A stretch of DNA of 64,000 bases, from positions 1,612,001 to 1,676,000 of the forward strand of contig NZ_CP008953.1 in assembly GCF_000732925.1 (NCBI RefSeq). Direction: 5' to 3'. Positions 17,990 through 30,668 of the stretch are shown here, one piece after another. Within the stretch, counting starts at the first letter, position 1, and the number at the start of each line of letters is the position of its first letter. Below the pieces are notes generated by a model. The model did no database searches. It had not been told where the DNA came from and saw nothing but the letters and a program-made list of their open reading frames with translations. The position numbers and the translations under genes are program-made. This DNA comes from Amycolatopsis japonica. GTDB taxonomy: Bacteria; Actinomycetota; Actinomycetes; Mycobacteriales; Pseudonocardiaceae.

Positions 17990-19027
17990 GTGAACGAACG
18001 ACCTTGGCCCCTTGGCGCGGCCACCGCGATCGGTTCCCTGCCCGGTACCGATCCGGTCGAGGCCGCTTCGATCGTGTTCGGCGAACTGCCCGAATTCCCC
18101 TGTATGCCCGAACTTCCCGCCCGCGGCGTCGGCGCCGACATGATCGGCCGGACGGCGGGGTTGCTGGTCGACCTCGCCGTCGAGGTGGTGCCGAGCGGCT
18201 ACCGCGTCACCGCCCGTCCCGGGCACGATCACCGCCGGGCCCTCGATCTGATGAACTGGGACCTCGACGCCGTCCAGGAAGCCAGGGAGAAGGCAGGCGC
18301 AGCGCCGCCCGCCTTCAAGATCCAGGTCGCCGGGCCGTGGACGTTGGCCGCGAACGTCGAACTCCCGCGCGGGCACCGGGTCCTCACCGACAGGGGCGCG
18401 CTGCGTGACTTCGCCGCTTCGCTGCTCGACGGACTGACAGGCCACGTCGAGGAACTGAAATCGCGCATCGGCGCGCCCGTCGTGATCCAGTTCGACGAGC
18501 CGTCACTGCCCGCTGTCCTCGCCGGTGATCTCCCGACGGCGTCCGGCTACGGCACCGTTCCCGCCGTGCCCGCGCCGGAAGCCCGTGAGCTGCTGTCGAC
18601 GGTGATCTCGGGGGCGGAGCGCATCACCGGCCAGCCGGTCGCGGTGCACTGCTGCGCCGAGAAACCGCCGATCTCGTTGCTGCGCGCGGCGGGGGCGAAA
18701 GCGATCGCGTTCGACTTCGCCTTGTTGAAGGGCGCTTCGCCCGCGCTGCTCGACGAAATCGGCGAGACGCTGGACTCCGGCACGACGCTGATGCTCGGCC
18801 TCGTCCCCACCGCCGACCCCGGCGTGCCGGTGGAACTGCGTGACGTGGTCTCGCCCGTGCTCAAGCTCGTCGACCGGCTCGGCTTCCGCCGCGAAATCCT
18901 GGCGGAGCAGGTCGTGCCGACGTCGGCGTGCGGCCTCGCGGGTGCCACTCCCGAGTGGATGCGCCGCGCGCTCACGCTCAGCCGTGAGTCCGGCAAGGCT
19001 TTCACCGAACCGCCTGAAGGCTGGTGA
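17990..19027 (+). CDS. MetE C-terminal-domain-like protein (Rv3015c-like)
   Basis: A 345-residue TIM-barrel protein of the UROD/MetE family. It keeps the zinc ligands of cobalamin-independent methionine synthase: His220 and Cys222 in VAVHCCAEKP and Cys314 in PTSACGLAG. It lacks the N-terminal half of full MetE. The start is GTG at 17990 with AAGGGGAG nine nt upstream. Members of this short form are of uncertain substrate; methyl transfer to a thiol is a fair inference. It keeps the position of Rv3015c beside ligA. Confidence 0.75.
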   Translation: MNERPWPLGAATAIGSLPGTDPVEAASIVFGELPEFPCMPELPARGVGADMIGRTAGLLVDLAVEVVPSGYRVTARPGHDHRRALDLMNWDLDAVQEAREKAGAAPPAFKIQVAGPWTLAANVELPRGHRVLTDRGALRDFAASLLDGLTGHVEELKSRIGAPVVIQFDEPSLPAVLAGDLPTASGYGTVPAVPAPEARELLSTVISGAERITGQPVAVHCCAEKPPISLLRAAGAKAIAFDFALLKGASPALLDEIGETLDSGTTLMLGLVPTADPGVPVELRDVVSPVLKLVDRLGFRREILAEQVVPTSACGLAGATPEWMRRALTLSRESGKAFTEPPEGW

Positions 19028-19049
19028 GCGGCGCGGTAGCGTGCCCGTC

Positions 19050-22390
<3,341 letters not shown>

Positions 22391-22392
22391 CC

Positions 22393-22456
22393 CCGCATTT
22401 CGTCCTCTGAATGCGGTACTTGCGCGTGCAACCACCGCATTCAGAGGACGAAATGC
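22393..22456. repeat. Intergenic palindrome, GCATTTNGTCCTCTG family, copy 2
   Basis: Nearly identical to the copy at 15401-15468, including the TTGCGCGTGCAA centre. Here the arms pair better: the GCATTTCGTCCTCTGAATGC blocks match fully. Again it separates convergent genes. Confidence 0.88.
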
Positions 22457-22462
22457 ATGAGG

Positions 22463-23116
22463 TCAGCTGTCCAGTACGACGGCGACGATGCCGGCGAAAT
22501 GCGCCAACCGCGCCACCTCGGCGGCCCGGAAGTTCGGCCCGCCCGGCCGTGCGACCAGCAGCGCCTTCCCCGGCTTCCCCAGCGGCGTCGCCGCGAGCTC
22601 GGTCCCCAGTTCCTTCCACGTCTCCGGCACCCAGGCCTCCTCGGCGTCGAGGATGGTGGCGCGTTCCAGCGGCAGCCACGGCAGGTCGGTGATCGGCGTC
22701 TCGGGCGCGGCGTTGGACGACGCCAGCCGGATCGCGCCGGCCTCGGCGTGCTCGACGACGACGGCCCAGCCCGCCCGGATGATCCTCGGCACACCTTCGG
22801 CGAGGATCTCCAGTCCCGAAGCGGGCTTCGCGGCGATCTCCTCGACCAGTTCGAGTTCACGATGGGTGTCCAGCACCCCGGCGTACGGCCGGACGGCGTC
22901 GACCTCGACCCCGTCGACGCTTTCGGCGGCGGTGATCAGCGCGTCCGGCAGCCTGCCGGAGGGGATTTCGACGACGAGGTCGTCGATGGCGACACCGCCG
23001 CCCCGTTCGACGACGTCCACGCTCAGGATGTCGGCGCCGACGGTGCCGAGCGCGGTGGCGACCGCGCCGAGGGTCCCCGGGGTGTCCGGTAATTGGACCC
23101 GGATCAGGAACGACAC
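22463..23116 (-). CDS. ACT-domain amino-acid-binding protein (Rv3013-like)
   Basis: A 217-residue cytosolic protein. The ACT domain occupies residues 4-75 (LIRVQLPDTPGTLGAVATAL with GADILSVDVVER). The remainder is an uncharacterised alpha/beta domain. ACT domains bind amino acids; the ligand is unknown. GTG at 23116 is chosen with GAGAGGGG upstream. The gene is divergent from gatC, as in M. tuberculosis where Rv3013 lies between ligA and gatC. Confidence 0.75.
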   Translation of the reverse strand: MSFLIRVQLPDTPGTLGAVATALGTVGADILSVDVVERGGGVAIDDLVVEIPSGRLPDALITAAESVDGVEVDAVRPYAGVLDTHRELELVEEIAAKPASGLEILAEGVPRIIRAGWAVVVEHAEAGAIRLASSNAAPETPITDLPWLPLERATILDAEEAWVPETWKELGTELAATPLGKPGKALLVARPGGPNFRAAEVARLAHFAGIVAVVLDS

Positions 23117-23360
23117 ACGCGCCCCTCTCGCCTCAGGCGTCCCAGCCTCGCCGTGGAACGCGCTACGCCGGGCGCCGATTGTGACAGACCGGACGAAGTA
23201 ATGGGACCCGACGTCCGGGGCGCGGGATAACGAACCAGGCACTCCTTACCCGACATGGGAGCGCAGGCCGCGGCATAACCCAGTCGAGTTCGCCGACGCC
23301 GCCACCATAGACTTGCAGCTTCCGACAGAACCCGCACAGCACACCCCGGGAGTCACCCGC

Positions 23361-23660
23361 GTGCCCAACATTTCCCGCGACGAGGTCGCACACCTCGCCA
23401 AGCTGGCCAGGCTTGCCGTCACCGAAGAGGAGCTGGACGTCTTCGCAGGCCAGCTCGACCAGATCCTGGACTCGGTGGCCAAGGTGAGCGAGGTCGCAGG
23501 CGAGGATGTCCCGCCCACGTCGCACGCCGTGCCGCTGACCAACGTGTTCCGTGAGGACACGGTCCGACCGGGGCTGACCCAGCAGCAGGCGCTGGCCGGT
23601 GCGCCGGCCAGCGAAGAGGGTCGTTTCCGGGTGCCGCGGATTCTGGGAGAAGAACAGTGA
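23361..23660 (+). CDS. gatC: Glu-tRNA(Gln) amidotransferase subunit C
   Basis: A 99-residue GatC, the small subunit wrapping GatA and GatB. It opens [22 protein letters not shown], the family pattern, and ends with the extended [12 protein letters not shown] at 23361 gives the normal length. gatA overlaps it by 4 bp, starting the gatCAB operon that makes Gln-tRNA(Gln) from Glu-tRNA(Gln). Confidence 0.95.
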   Translation: MPNISRDEVAHLAKLARLAVTEEELDVFAGQLDQILDSVAKVSEVAGEDVPPTSHAVPLTNVFREDTVRPGLTQQQALAGAPASEEGRFRVPRILGEEQ

Positions 23661-25174
23661 CCGAACTCATCAAGCTCACCGCCGCCGAGCTGGCGGAGAA
23701 GATCCAGTCCCGTGAGGTCTCGGCCGTCGAGGTCGCACAGGCCCACCTGGACCGGATCGCCGAGGTCGACGACCACATCCACGCGTTCCTGCACGTCGAC
23801 ACCGAGGGCGCGCTCGAAGCCGCCCGCGCGGTGGACGCCGACGTCGCCGAGGGCAAGGCGCCGAAGTCGGCCCTCGCCGGTGTCCCGCTGGCGCTCAAGG
23901 ACGTGCTGACCACCAAGGGCATCCCGACCACGGTCGGTTCGAAGACCCTGGAGAACTGGATCCCGCCGTACGACGCCACCGTGACGCGCAAGCTGCGCGA
24001 GGCCGGTGTCGTGGTGCTCGGCAAGACCAACATGGACGAGTTCGCGATGGGCTCCTCCACGGAGAACTCCGCGTTCGGCCCGACCCACAACCCGTGGGAC
24101 CACGCCCGCATCCCGGGCGGTTCCGGCGGTGGCTCCTCGGCGTCCATCGCGGCGTTCGAGGCCGCGATCGCGATCGGCACCGACACCGGCGGCTCGATCC
24201 GCCAGCCCGGCGCGGTCACCGGCACCGTCGGCGTGAAGCCGACGTACGGCGGTGTCTCCCGCTACGGTCTCGTCGCCTTCTCCTCCTCGCTCGACCAGGC
24301 CGGTCCCTGCGCGCGGACGGTGCTCGACGCCGCCCTGCTGCACGAGGTCATCGCCGGGTACGACCCGATGGACTCGACCTCGATCGACGCGCCGGTCCCG
24401 CCGGTGGTCGCCGCGGCCCGGCAGGGCCTGACCGGTGACCTCAAGGGCGTCCGCGTCGGCGTGGTGAAGGAATTCGCCGGCGACGGCTACCAGCCGGGCG
24501 TGTTGCGGTCGTTCGAGGCCGCCGTCGAGCAGCTGCGCGCGCTCGGCGCCGAGGTCGTCGAGGTCTCGTGCCCGAACTTCACCTACGCGCTGCCCGCGTA
24601 CTACCTGATCGCGCCGAGCGAGTGCTCGTCGAACCTCGCCCGGTTCGACGCCATGCGCTACGGCCTGCGCGTGTCCGACGACGGCGCGCACAGCGCCGAA
24701 GAGGTCATGTCGCTGACCCGCGAGAAGGGCTTCGGCCCCGAGGTCAAGCGCCGCATCATGCTCGGCACGTACGCGCTTTCCTCGGGCTACTACGACGCGT
24801 ACTACGGCTCGGCGCAGAAGGTCCGCACGCTCATCACGCGCGACTTCGAAGCCGCGTACGAAAAGGTGGACGTGCTGGTCTCGCCGACCACGCCGACCAC
24901 GGCGTTCAAGATCGGCGAGCGCGTCGACGACCCGATGGCGATGTACCTGGCGGACCTCTGCACCATCCCGTCGAACCTCGCCGGCAACGCCGCGATGAGT
25001 GTCCCGAGTGGACTGTCGCATGAGGACGGCCTGCCGGTCGGCCTGCAGATCATGGCCCCGGCGATGGCCGACGACCGGCTGTACCGCGTCGGCGCCGCCT
25101 ACGAGGTCGCGCGCGACGCCGCCAACGGTGGCTCGCTGGTGCACGAGGTTCCGGAGCTGGGAGGAAAGAAGTGA
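23657..25174 (+). CDS. gatA: Glu-tRNA(Gln) amidotransferase subunit A
   Basis: A 505-residue amidase-signature enzyme that releases ammonia from glutamine. The catalytic triad is Lys81 (ALKDVL), Ser156 and Ser180, in the glycine/serine-rich signature that runs through [20 protein letters not shown] and TGGSIRQPG. The spacing matches known GatA proteins. It overlaps gatC and gatB by 4 bp each (ATGA and GTGA type), ensuring balanced production of the complex. Confidence 0.96.
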   Translation: MTELIKLTAAELAEKIQSREVSAVEVAQAHLDRIAEVDDHIHAFLHVDTEGALEAARAVDADVAEGKAPKSALAGVPLALKDVLTTKGIPTTVGSKTLENWIPPYDATVTRKLREAGVVVLGKTNMDEFAMGSSTENSAFGPTHNPWDHARIPGGSGGGSSASIAAFEAAIAIGTDTGGSIRQPGAVTGTVGVKPTYGGVSRYGLVAFSSSLDQAGPCARTVLDAALLHEVIAGYDPMDSTSIDAPVPPVVAAARQGLTGDLKGVRVGVVKEFAGDGYQPGVLRSFEAAVEQLRALGAEVVEVSCPNFTYALPAYYLIAPSECSSNLARFDAMRYGLRVSDDGAHSAEEVMSLTREKGFGPEVKRRIMLGTYALSSGYYDAYYGSAQKVRTLITRDFEAAYEKVDVLVSPTTPTTAFKIGERVDDPMAMYLADLCTIPSNLAGNAAMSVPSGLSHEDGLPVGLQIMAPAMADDRLYRVGAAYEVARDAANGGSLVHEVPELGGKK

Positions 25175-26676
25175 CCGCCGTGGTTGAGTTGATGGACTAC
25201 GCCGACGTCATCGAGCGGTTCGACCCGGTGCTGGGCCTCGAGGTGCACGTCGAGCTGAACACGAACACCAAGATGTTCTGCGGCTGCGCCAACGAGTTCG
25301 GCGGCGAGCCGAACACCAAGGTGTGCCCGACCTGTCTCGGCCTGCCCGGTTCGCTGCCGGTCGTGAACGGCAAGGCGGTCGAGGGCGCGATCCGCATCGG
25401 CCTCGCGCTCAACTGCGAGATCGCCGAATGGTGCCGGTTCGCCCGGAAGAACTACTTCTACCCGGACATGCCGAAGAACTTCCAGACCTCGCAGTACGAC
25501 GAGCCGATCGCCTTCAACGGCTACCTCGACGTGACGCTGGACGACGGTGAGGTCGTGCGCGTCGAGATCGAGCGTGCCCACATGGAGGAGGACACCGGCA
25601 AGTCGCTGCACGTCGGCGGCGCCACCGGCCGGATCCACGGCGCCGAGCACTCGCTGCTCGACTACAACCGCGCCGGCGTGCCGCTGATCGAGATCGTCAC
25701 CAAGACGATCGAGCACACCGGCGGCCGCGCCCCCGAGGTCGCCCGCGCGTACGTGAGCGCCCTGCGTGACCTGCTGAGCGCGCTGGACGTCTCGGACGTC
25801 CGCATGGACCAGGGGTCCCTGCGCTGCGACGCGAACGTTTCGCTGATGGCCAAGGACGCGACCGAGTTCGGCACGCGTACCGAGACCAAGAACGTGAACT
25901 CCCTGCGCAGTGTCGAGCGCGCCGTGCGCTACGAGATGACCCGCCAGGCGGCGATCCTCGCCGAGGGCGGCTCCATCAAGCAGGAGACGCGGCACTTCCA
26001 GGAGGCCGACGGCACCACGTCGTCGGGCCGCACCAAGGAGACCGCCGAGGACTACCGGTACTTCCCGGAGCCCGACCTGGTCCCGATCGCGCCGTCGCGC
26101 GAATGGGTCGAGGAGTTGCGCAAGACGCTGCCGGAAATGCCGTCGGAGCGCCGCAAGCGCATCCAGCGGGAGTGGAGCCTGACCGACGAGGCGCTGCGCG
26201 ACCTGCTCAACGTCGGCGCGGTCGATCTGGTCGCCGCGACCGTCGAGGCGGGCGCGACGCCGGACGAGGCCCGCAGCTGGTGGGTCAACACGCTGGCGCA
26301 GGAGGCCAACTCCCGCGAGATCGAGCTGGCCGAGCTGGCGATCACCCCGGCGCAGCTGGCCGAGGTCATCGCGCTGGTCAACGCCGGTGAGCTGACCAAC
26401 AAGCTGGCCAAGGAGGTCGTGCAGGGCGTGCTCGCCGGCGAGGGATCGCCGTCCGAGGTCGTCGAGAAGCGCGGCCTGAAGGTCGTCTCCGACGACTCCG
26501 CGCTCATCGCGGCGGTCGACGAGGCGCTGGCCGCGCAGCCCGACGTCGCCGAGAAGATCCGCGGCGGCAAGGTGGCCGCGGCCGGGGCGATCGTCGGCGC
26601 GGTCATGAAGGCCACCAAGGGCCAGGCCGACGCCAAGCGCGTGCGCGAACTGATCGTCGAGCGAGTCGGTGCCTGA
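25171..26676 (+). CDS. gatB: Asp/Glu-tRNA amidotransferase subunit B
   Basis: A 501-residue GatB, the tRNA-binding kinase that activates the mischarged amino acid. The start [19 protein letters not shown] holds metal-site cysteines, with [13 protein letters not shown] following. [14 protein letters not shown] and the signature near [13 protein letters not shown] are intact. The C-terminal GatB/YqeY helical domain spans about 350-500. Start is GTG overlapping the gatA stop. The tRNA-Gln gene of this window (57206) is a substrate of the complex in organisms lacking GlnRS. Confidence 0.96.
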   Translation: MTAVVELMDYADVIERFDPVLGLEVHVELNTNTKMFCGCANEFGGEPNTKVCPTCLGLPGSLPVVNGKAVEGAIRIGLALNCEIAEWCRFARKNYFYPDMPKNFQTSQYDEPIAFNGYLDVTLDDGEVVRVEIERAHMEEDTGKSLHVGGATGRIHGAEHSLLDYNRAGVPLIEIVTKTIEHTGGRAPEVARAYVSALRDLLSALDVSDVRMDQGSLRCDANVSLMAKDATEFGTRTETKNVNSLRSVERAVRYEMTRQAAILAEGGSIKQETRHFQEADGTTSSGRTKETAEDYRYFPEPDLVPIAPSREWVEELRKTLPEMPSERRKRIQREWSLTDEALRDLLNVGAVDLVAATVEAGATPDEARSWWVNTLAQEANSREIELAELAITPAQLAEVIALVNAGELTNKLAKEVVQGVLAGEGSPSEVVEKRGLKVVSDDSALIAAVDEALAAQPDVAEKIRGGKVAAAGAIVGAVMKATKGQADAKRVRELIVERVGA

Positions 26677-27178
26677 TCTCGCTTTGAAGAAGGTCACCTG
26701 GCGTGAGTGGCTCGGCCTCGCGGCCGGGCTGCTCGCGCTGGTGGCCTTGTTCCTTCCGTGGACGACGCTGACCGCCTCGCGCCCGGAAATCGAAGACGTG
26801 CTGAGGACGTTGCCCGCCACCGACGTCACGCGCGACGCGTGGCGTTCCGGTTTTCTCGCTTGGGCGCCGGTGTTCCTCCTGTTCCTTCCCGGCCTCGCGG
26901 TCGTGCTGTTCGGCCGTGTCGACGCCGTCCGCCGGGCGGGCCTGCCGCATCTGTGGCTGATGGCGGCCATCGGCGCGCTGCTGCTGATGGTGCTCGGCTG
27001 GACCACCCTCGACTGGCAGTTCGACGCCGACCAGCGCGGGATCCTTTCCGCCGCCGGTATCGAAATCGGGAGCGGCCTCGGTCGCCATCTCGGCCTGGTG
27101 GCCGCCGCGGTCTCCGTCGTCGTGGCGTTCTTCGACGTCCGGCGCCTGCGTGCCGAGACCCGCACCCGCCGTCCCTGA
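26669..27178 (+). CDS. Small four-helix membrane protein after gatB
   Basis: A 169-residue membrane protein of unknown function. Helices are predicted at about 13-31, 63-82, 92-112 and 141-160. Short soluble loops include an Arg-rich C-terminus ([12 protein letters not shown]). The GTG start lies within the gatB 3' end (8-bp overlap), indicating co-translation with gatB. The palindromic hairpin at 27181-27220 directly follows the stop. Confidence 0.7.
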   Translation: MPDLALKKVTWREWLGLAAGLLALVALFLPWTTLTASRPEIEDVLRTLPATDVTRDAWRSGFLAWAPVFLLFLPGLAVVLFGRVDAVRRAGLPHLWLMAAIGALLLMVLGWTTLDWQFDADQRGILSAAGIEIGSGLGRHLGLVAAAVSVVVAFFDVRRLRAETRTRRP

Positions 27179-27180
27179 GT

Positions 27181-27220
27181 CCCCCTTCTCGCATTTAGTC
27201 CTCTGAATGCGAGAAGGGGG
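27181..27220. terminator. Perfect hairpin of the GCATTTAGTCCTCTG family ending the gatCAB operon
   Basis: CCCCCTTCTCGCATT pairs perfectly with AATGCGAGAAGGGGG around TAGTCCTCTG. It combines the repeat-family word GCATTTAGTCCTCTG with a strong G/C stem, three nt after the stop codon. Confidence 0.8.
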
Positions 27221-27224
27221 CGTT

Positions 27225-27240
27225 GAGAAAGCGCTTTCTC
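27225..27240. promoter_or_regulatory. 16-bp perfect palindrome GAGAAAGCGCTTTCTC, LacI-type operator candidate
   Basis: The central AAAGCGCTTT with CG at the dyad axis matches the general LacI/GalR-family operator form. It ends 16 nt before the cupin GTG and just before its GAGGAGG ribosome site, where a bound repressor would block the gene. No lacI gene is in the window. Confidence 0.5.
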
Positions 27241-27256
27241 TCAAGAGGAGGTCACC

Positions 27257-27952
27257 GTGTTCCCGCTTCCTGGTGGCATCGGACTTTCCCATCTGTGCGC
27301 TTATGAATGGGAAGCCGCGGACGGGGTGTGCGGTGGCAGCCCGCATCTTCATCTCGCCTGCACCGAGGCCTACGTCGTCACTGGCGGACGCGGCGCTGTG
27401 CAGACGCTCGACGTCGGCGGCTACCGGGAGACCGAACTCGAAGCCGGTGTCGTCGCGTGGTTCGCGCCCGGCACGGTCCATCGGATGGTGCAACGCGACG
27501 AACTCCGCATCACCGTGCTGATGCAGAACAGTGGACTGCCCGAAGCGGGTGACGCGGTGTTCACCTTCCCGCCGCCGGTCCTCGCCGACCCGGACGCGTA
27601 CGCGAAGGCCGCCGCGATGCCCGCCGACGACGACGCGGCCCGTCGTCGCCGTGACCTCGCGATCGAGGGCTACCTGCCGATCCGGGACGCGCTCGTCGCG
27701 GGAGATCCCGGCCCGCTCAGGGAGTTCCATCGCGCGGCCGTCGCGTTGGTCGCGCCGAAGGTCGAGGCCTGGCTCCCGCGCTGGCGATCCGGTGCGCTGG
27801 CCGCCGCCGAGCTGACCGGCGAGCATTTGAGGGCGCTCGCGAACGGCGACGCGAGCCACTTGGAGCAGTCCGGCGTGCGGGTCGCCGGTCCGTCCGAAGA
27901 GGACGGTTACGGGATGTGCGGGAGGCGGACGGAGTACCGGATTGACATGTGA
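27257..27952 (+). CDS. Cupin-domain protein
   Basis: A 231-residue cytosolic protein. The N-terminal half is a cupin barrel: HLHLACTEAYVVTGGRGAVQ holds the metal-binding His and Glu candidates, and WFAPGTVHRMV the later His. The C-terminal 100 residues are helical, without a recognised domain. The GTG start has a strong GAGGAGG ribosome site. The LacI-type palindrome upstream suggests carbohydrate-linked control. The hydrolase promoter overlaps its 3' end. Function is unassigned. Confidence 0.7.
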   Translation: MFPLPGGIGLSHLCAYEWEAADGVCGGSPHLHLACTEAYVVTGGRGAVQTLDVGGYRETELEAGVVAWFAPGTVHRMVQRDELRITVLMQNSGLPEAGDAVFTFPPPVLADPDAYAKAAAMPADDDAARRRRDLAIEGYLPIRDALVAGDPGPLREFHRAAVALVAPKVEAWLPRWRSGALAAAELTGEHLRALANGDASHLEQSGVRVAGPSEEDGYGMCGRRTEYRIDM

Positions 27953-27971
27953 CCATTTGGTCACCTATTTT
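27942..27971 (+). promoter_or_regulatory. Promoter with embedded GTGACCATTTGGTCAC operator
   Basis: TTGACA (27942-27947) and TATTTT (27966-27971) are separated by 18 bp. The spacer holds a perfect 16-bp palindrome at 27949-27964. The predicted start site coincides with the hydrolase ATG at 27979, so the message is leaderless. A TetR- or GntR-type repressor is the natural guess. Confidence 0.65.
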
Positions 27972-27978
27972 GTCCTGC

Positions 27979-29376
27979 ATGACCACTTCACGCAGGACAC
28001 TCGTCACCGTGCTCGTCGCAGTCCTCCTCGGCGCGCTGTTCACCGCCGCGCCCGCGGCCGCCGGAGAGCGCCCGCGGACCCACGAGGGCACCATCGACGG
28101 CGCCGATTACCTGGTCAAAGTGCCGAAACGCTGGAACGGCACGCTGGTGCTCTACAGCCACGGGCTCTACGTGGACCCGTGGGCGCCGAAGCAGATCATG
28201 CTGGCCACCAGACCCGAGACCGAGTCTTGGTTGCTGGACCAGGGTTACGCGCTGGCCGCGTCGAACTACAAGGGCACCTTCGGGCACGCGATCGAAGAAG
28301 CCTTGACCGACCAGATCGCGCTGCTGGACTGGTTCGAGACCAACGTGGGCAAACCGCGGCGGACCGTCACGAGCGGAATGTCCATGGGCGCCGTGATCTC
28401 TTTGAAGCTGGCCGAGAACAACCCGGGCCGGTTCGACGGTGTCCTGGCGCAGTGCGGCGAGTACGACGCGCACGGAACGTGGAACAGCGCGCTGGACATG
28501 CTCTTCGCGCTCAAGACATTGCTGGCGCCGGACGCGGACATCGACCTGGTCCGGCCGCGTGATCCGCAGGCCGCGCAGGCGGCACTCGAAGCCGTCGTGG
28601 CCGAAGCGCAGAAGACCGACGCGGACCGGGCGCGGATCGCGCTGGCCGGAGCGCTGGGCGCCGTGCCGGGCTGGGCGCTCGCCCACGAGCCGGAGCCGAC
28701 GGCGTCCGCCGACCGTCTGGCCCAGCAGGCGATGTGGGTCACCGGCGCCTACCTGTACGGCTACGGACCGGGCGCGCGTCCCGAAATCGAGCGCCGGGCA
28801 GGCGGGAACCCGTCGTCGAACATCGGGATCGACTACCGGCGTCAGCTCGTCCGGTCCGCCGGTCTCGACCTGGTCCGGCAGGCCTACCGGACGGGCGGCG
28901 TGGATCTGGAAGCCGACCTCGACCGGCTCGCCGCGGCCCCGCGGATTTCGGCGGATCCGAAGGCGCAGGCCTACATGCAGCGCATCACCGTGGCGCGCGG
29001 CATCACGCCGTCACCCGTGCTGACCACGCACACCACCGGTGACGGCGGCGCCGTGGCCGGCCAGGCCCGGTGGTACGGCGATCAGGTCCGGCGCAACGGC
29101 GATCCCGCTCTGCTGCGGCAGACCTACGTGAACCGGGGCGGTCATTGCTCGTTCAACGCGGCCGAGGAGATCGTCCTGCTGCGCACCCTGCTGTCCCGCG
29201 TGGACACCGGCCGCTGGCCGTCCACCGAACCGCGCCTGCTCACCGCCGCCGCGAACGCGCTGGGCCCGGACTACCGGCTCGTGCCGGAGCTGTTCGACCC
29301 GCAGGGTAAGGAAAAGGCGATGCCGCCGTCGTTCACCCGGTTCATCCCGGCGCCCCACCCGCGGCCGTCCCGCTAG
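27979..29376 (+). CDS. Secreted alpha/beta hydrolase
   Basis: A 465-residue exported protein. Residues 1-28 are a signal peptide: TSRRTLVTVLVAVLLGALFT with AAPAAA cleavage region; the twin Arg leaves Tat export possible. The hydrolase core begins at YLVKVPKRWNGTLVLYSHG. The nucleophile elbow is SGMSMGA, and HCSFNAAEE near the end offers the catalytic His. A helical insertion spans about 170-300. Such enzymes cleave esters or peptides outside the cell; substrate is unknown. Expression looks tightly repressed, from the operator inside its promoter. Confidence 0.75.
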   Translation: MTTSRRTLVTVLVAVLLGALFTAAPAAAGERPRTHEGTIDGADYLVKVPKRWNGTLVLYSHGLYVDPWAPKQIMLATRPETESWLLDQGYALAASNYKGTFGHAIEEALTDQIALLDWFETNVGKPRRTVTSGMSMGAVISLKLAENNPGRFDGVLAQCGEYDAHGTWNSALDMLFALKTLLAPDADIDLVRPRDPQAAQAALEAVVAEAQKTDADRARIALAGALGAVPGWALAHEPEPTASADRLAQQAMWVTGAYLYGYGPGARPEIERRAGGNPSSNIGIDYRRQLVRSAGLDLVRQAYRTGGVDLEADLDRLAAAPRISADPKAQAYMQRITVARGITPSPVLTTHTTGDGGAVAGQARWYGDQVRRNGDPALLRQTYVNRGGHCSFNAAEEIVLLRTLLSRVDTGRWPSTEPRLLTAAANALGPDYRLVPELFDPQGKEKAMPPSFTRFIPAPHPRPSR

Positions 29377-29382
29377 GGCCGC

Positions 29383-30606
29383 TCAGTCCTTGCCACCCCC
29401 GCCGGAACTGGCCGACGGCGTGATGATGACGACGCGGTCGTCGCTCGAAACCGGGGAACCGCCGTCCTTGTTGACCGTCCCGGCGAGCGCGATCTGCGGG
29501 TTGACCATGCTCATCGCGGACAGCCTGCCGAAGGTCTTCGGCGGCTTGCCGACCTTGCCGTCCATGACGACGTTGGGCTTGCCGGTCACCGCCCCGTCCG
29601 GAGTGACCGGCAGGTTCTGCAGGTTGCCCGCGATGGACGTGGTGATCGAGAGATACCCGGTGGTGCCGACGAAATCCGCGCACCCCGCGACACCGGGTTT
29701 GTCGGTCCAGCTCCAGGCCGGGGTGGTCAGCGGCTGGCCGCCGCGAAGCCGGTACAGGACGTCCTTGTCGGCCAGCCGGTCGGTGAGCCACACCCGGGAA
29801 CCGGCCTGGTCGCGGCAGATCCCGCCGGGGGAGTGCACGCCGGTGGAGAAGACCGCGGAACCCGCCGTGGGGTTGCCCGGCGCCGGTTTGCCGGAGGTGT
29901 CGATGCGCAGCACCTTCCCGGCCAGCGACGCCGGATCGGCCGCGAGCCCGGGGTTGCCCGCGTCGCCGGTGGCGACCAGGAGCGCGCCCTTGGCGTCGGT
30001 GCCGATCGCGCCGCGGTTGCCGGTGGCCCCCTTGGGGATCCCGGTCAGCACCGGTTTCGGAGCCTGGCCCTTCGCCAGGCGGACGACCCGGTTGTCGGTC
30101 GGCGTGGTGATGTAGGCGAAGACGAGCTGGTCTTCCGCGAAACCAGGGGAGAGCGCGAGCGAGGTGAGGCCGCCGTCGCCGGAGCCGTCCACGGGGACGG
30201 TCGCCCAGTCGGCCGGGTCCTTCTCCGCGGCGGCGAGCAGGATCCGGCCGCTCTTGCGTTCTCCGGCGAGCGCGCTGGGCGCGGTGCCGTCGCCGGGGAT
30301 CGCGGCCACGGCGGCGACGGTGTCCAGGCAGGTCGCGATGACGGCCTTGTCGAAGTCCTTGCAGCCCTGCGGCGGCGGGACCGGCGTCGGTGCCTGGTTC
30401 GGCCCGTTTCCCCGGCCTGGACCGGCGTCGCCCGCTTCACCGCCCGGCCCGATCTGCGGCGGGACCTCGGGGGACGGCGGGTTGACCGGGGTGAACTTCT
30501 GCCCGGCGGCGGTGTTGTCGAATTCGGCGCAACCGGAGAGCAGCAGGGCGCCGCAGGCCAGTATGGCCAGCGGCGCGGTCCATTTCCGCCGGTACCGGGT
30601 ACGCAC
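29383..30606 (-). CDS. LppZ-like lipoprotein with sorbosone/glucose-dehydrogenase-type beta-propeller
   Basis: A 407-residue lipoprotein: the lipobox LLSGC places the acylated cysteine at residue 26. A Pro/Gly-rich linker follows to about 80, then a six-bladed propeller of the PQQ-dependent sugar-dehydrogenase type, with DGGLTSLALSPGF, TGDAGNPGLAADPASLAGKV and HSPGGICRDQ. The position near gatB and the family match M. tuberculosis lppZ (Rv3006). Whether it binds PQQ is unknown. It converges on the hydrolase gene with 6 nt between stops. Start is GTG at 30606. Confidence 0.75.
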   Translation of the reverse strand: MRTRYRRKWTAPLAILACGALLLSGCAEFDNTAAGQKFTPVNPPSPEVPPQIGPGGEAGDAGPGRGNGPNQAPTPVPPPQGCKDFDKAVIATCLDTVAAVAAIPGDGTAPSALAGERKSGRILLAAAEKDPADWATVPVDGSGDGGLTSLALSPGFAEDQLVFAYITTPTDNRVVRLAKGQAPKPVLTGIPKGATGNRGAIGTDAKGALLVATGDAGNPGLAADPASLAGKVLRIDTSGKPAPGNPTAGSAVFSTGVHSPGGICRDQAGSRVWLTDRLADKDVLYRLRGGQPLTTPAWSWTDKPGVAGCADFVGTTGYLSITTSIAGNLQNLPVTPDGAVTGKPNVVMDGKVGKPPKTFGRLSAMSMVNPQIALAGTVNKDGGSPVSSDDRVVIITPSASSGGGGKD

Positions 30607-30668
30607 GGGACCAGCCTAGGCGGGCGTACGTGAGCCACGGGTAAGAGCTCCTCGATACCGTTGTGATC

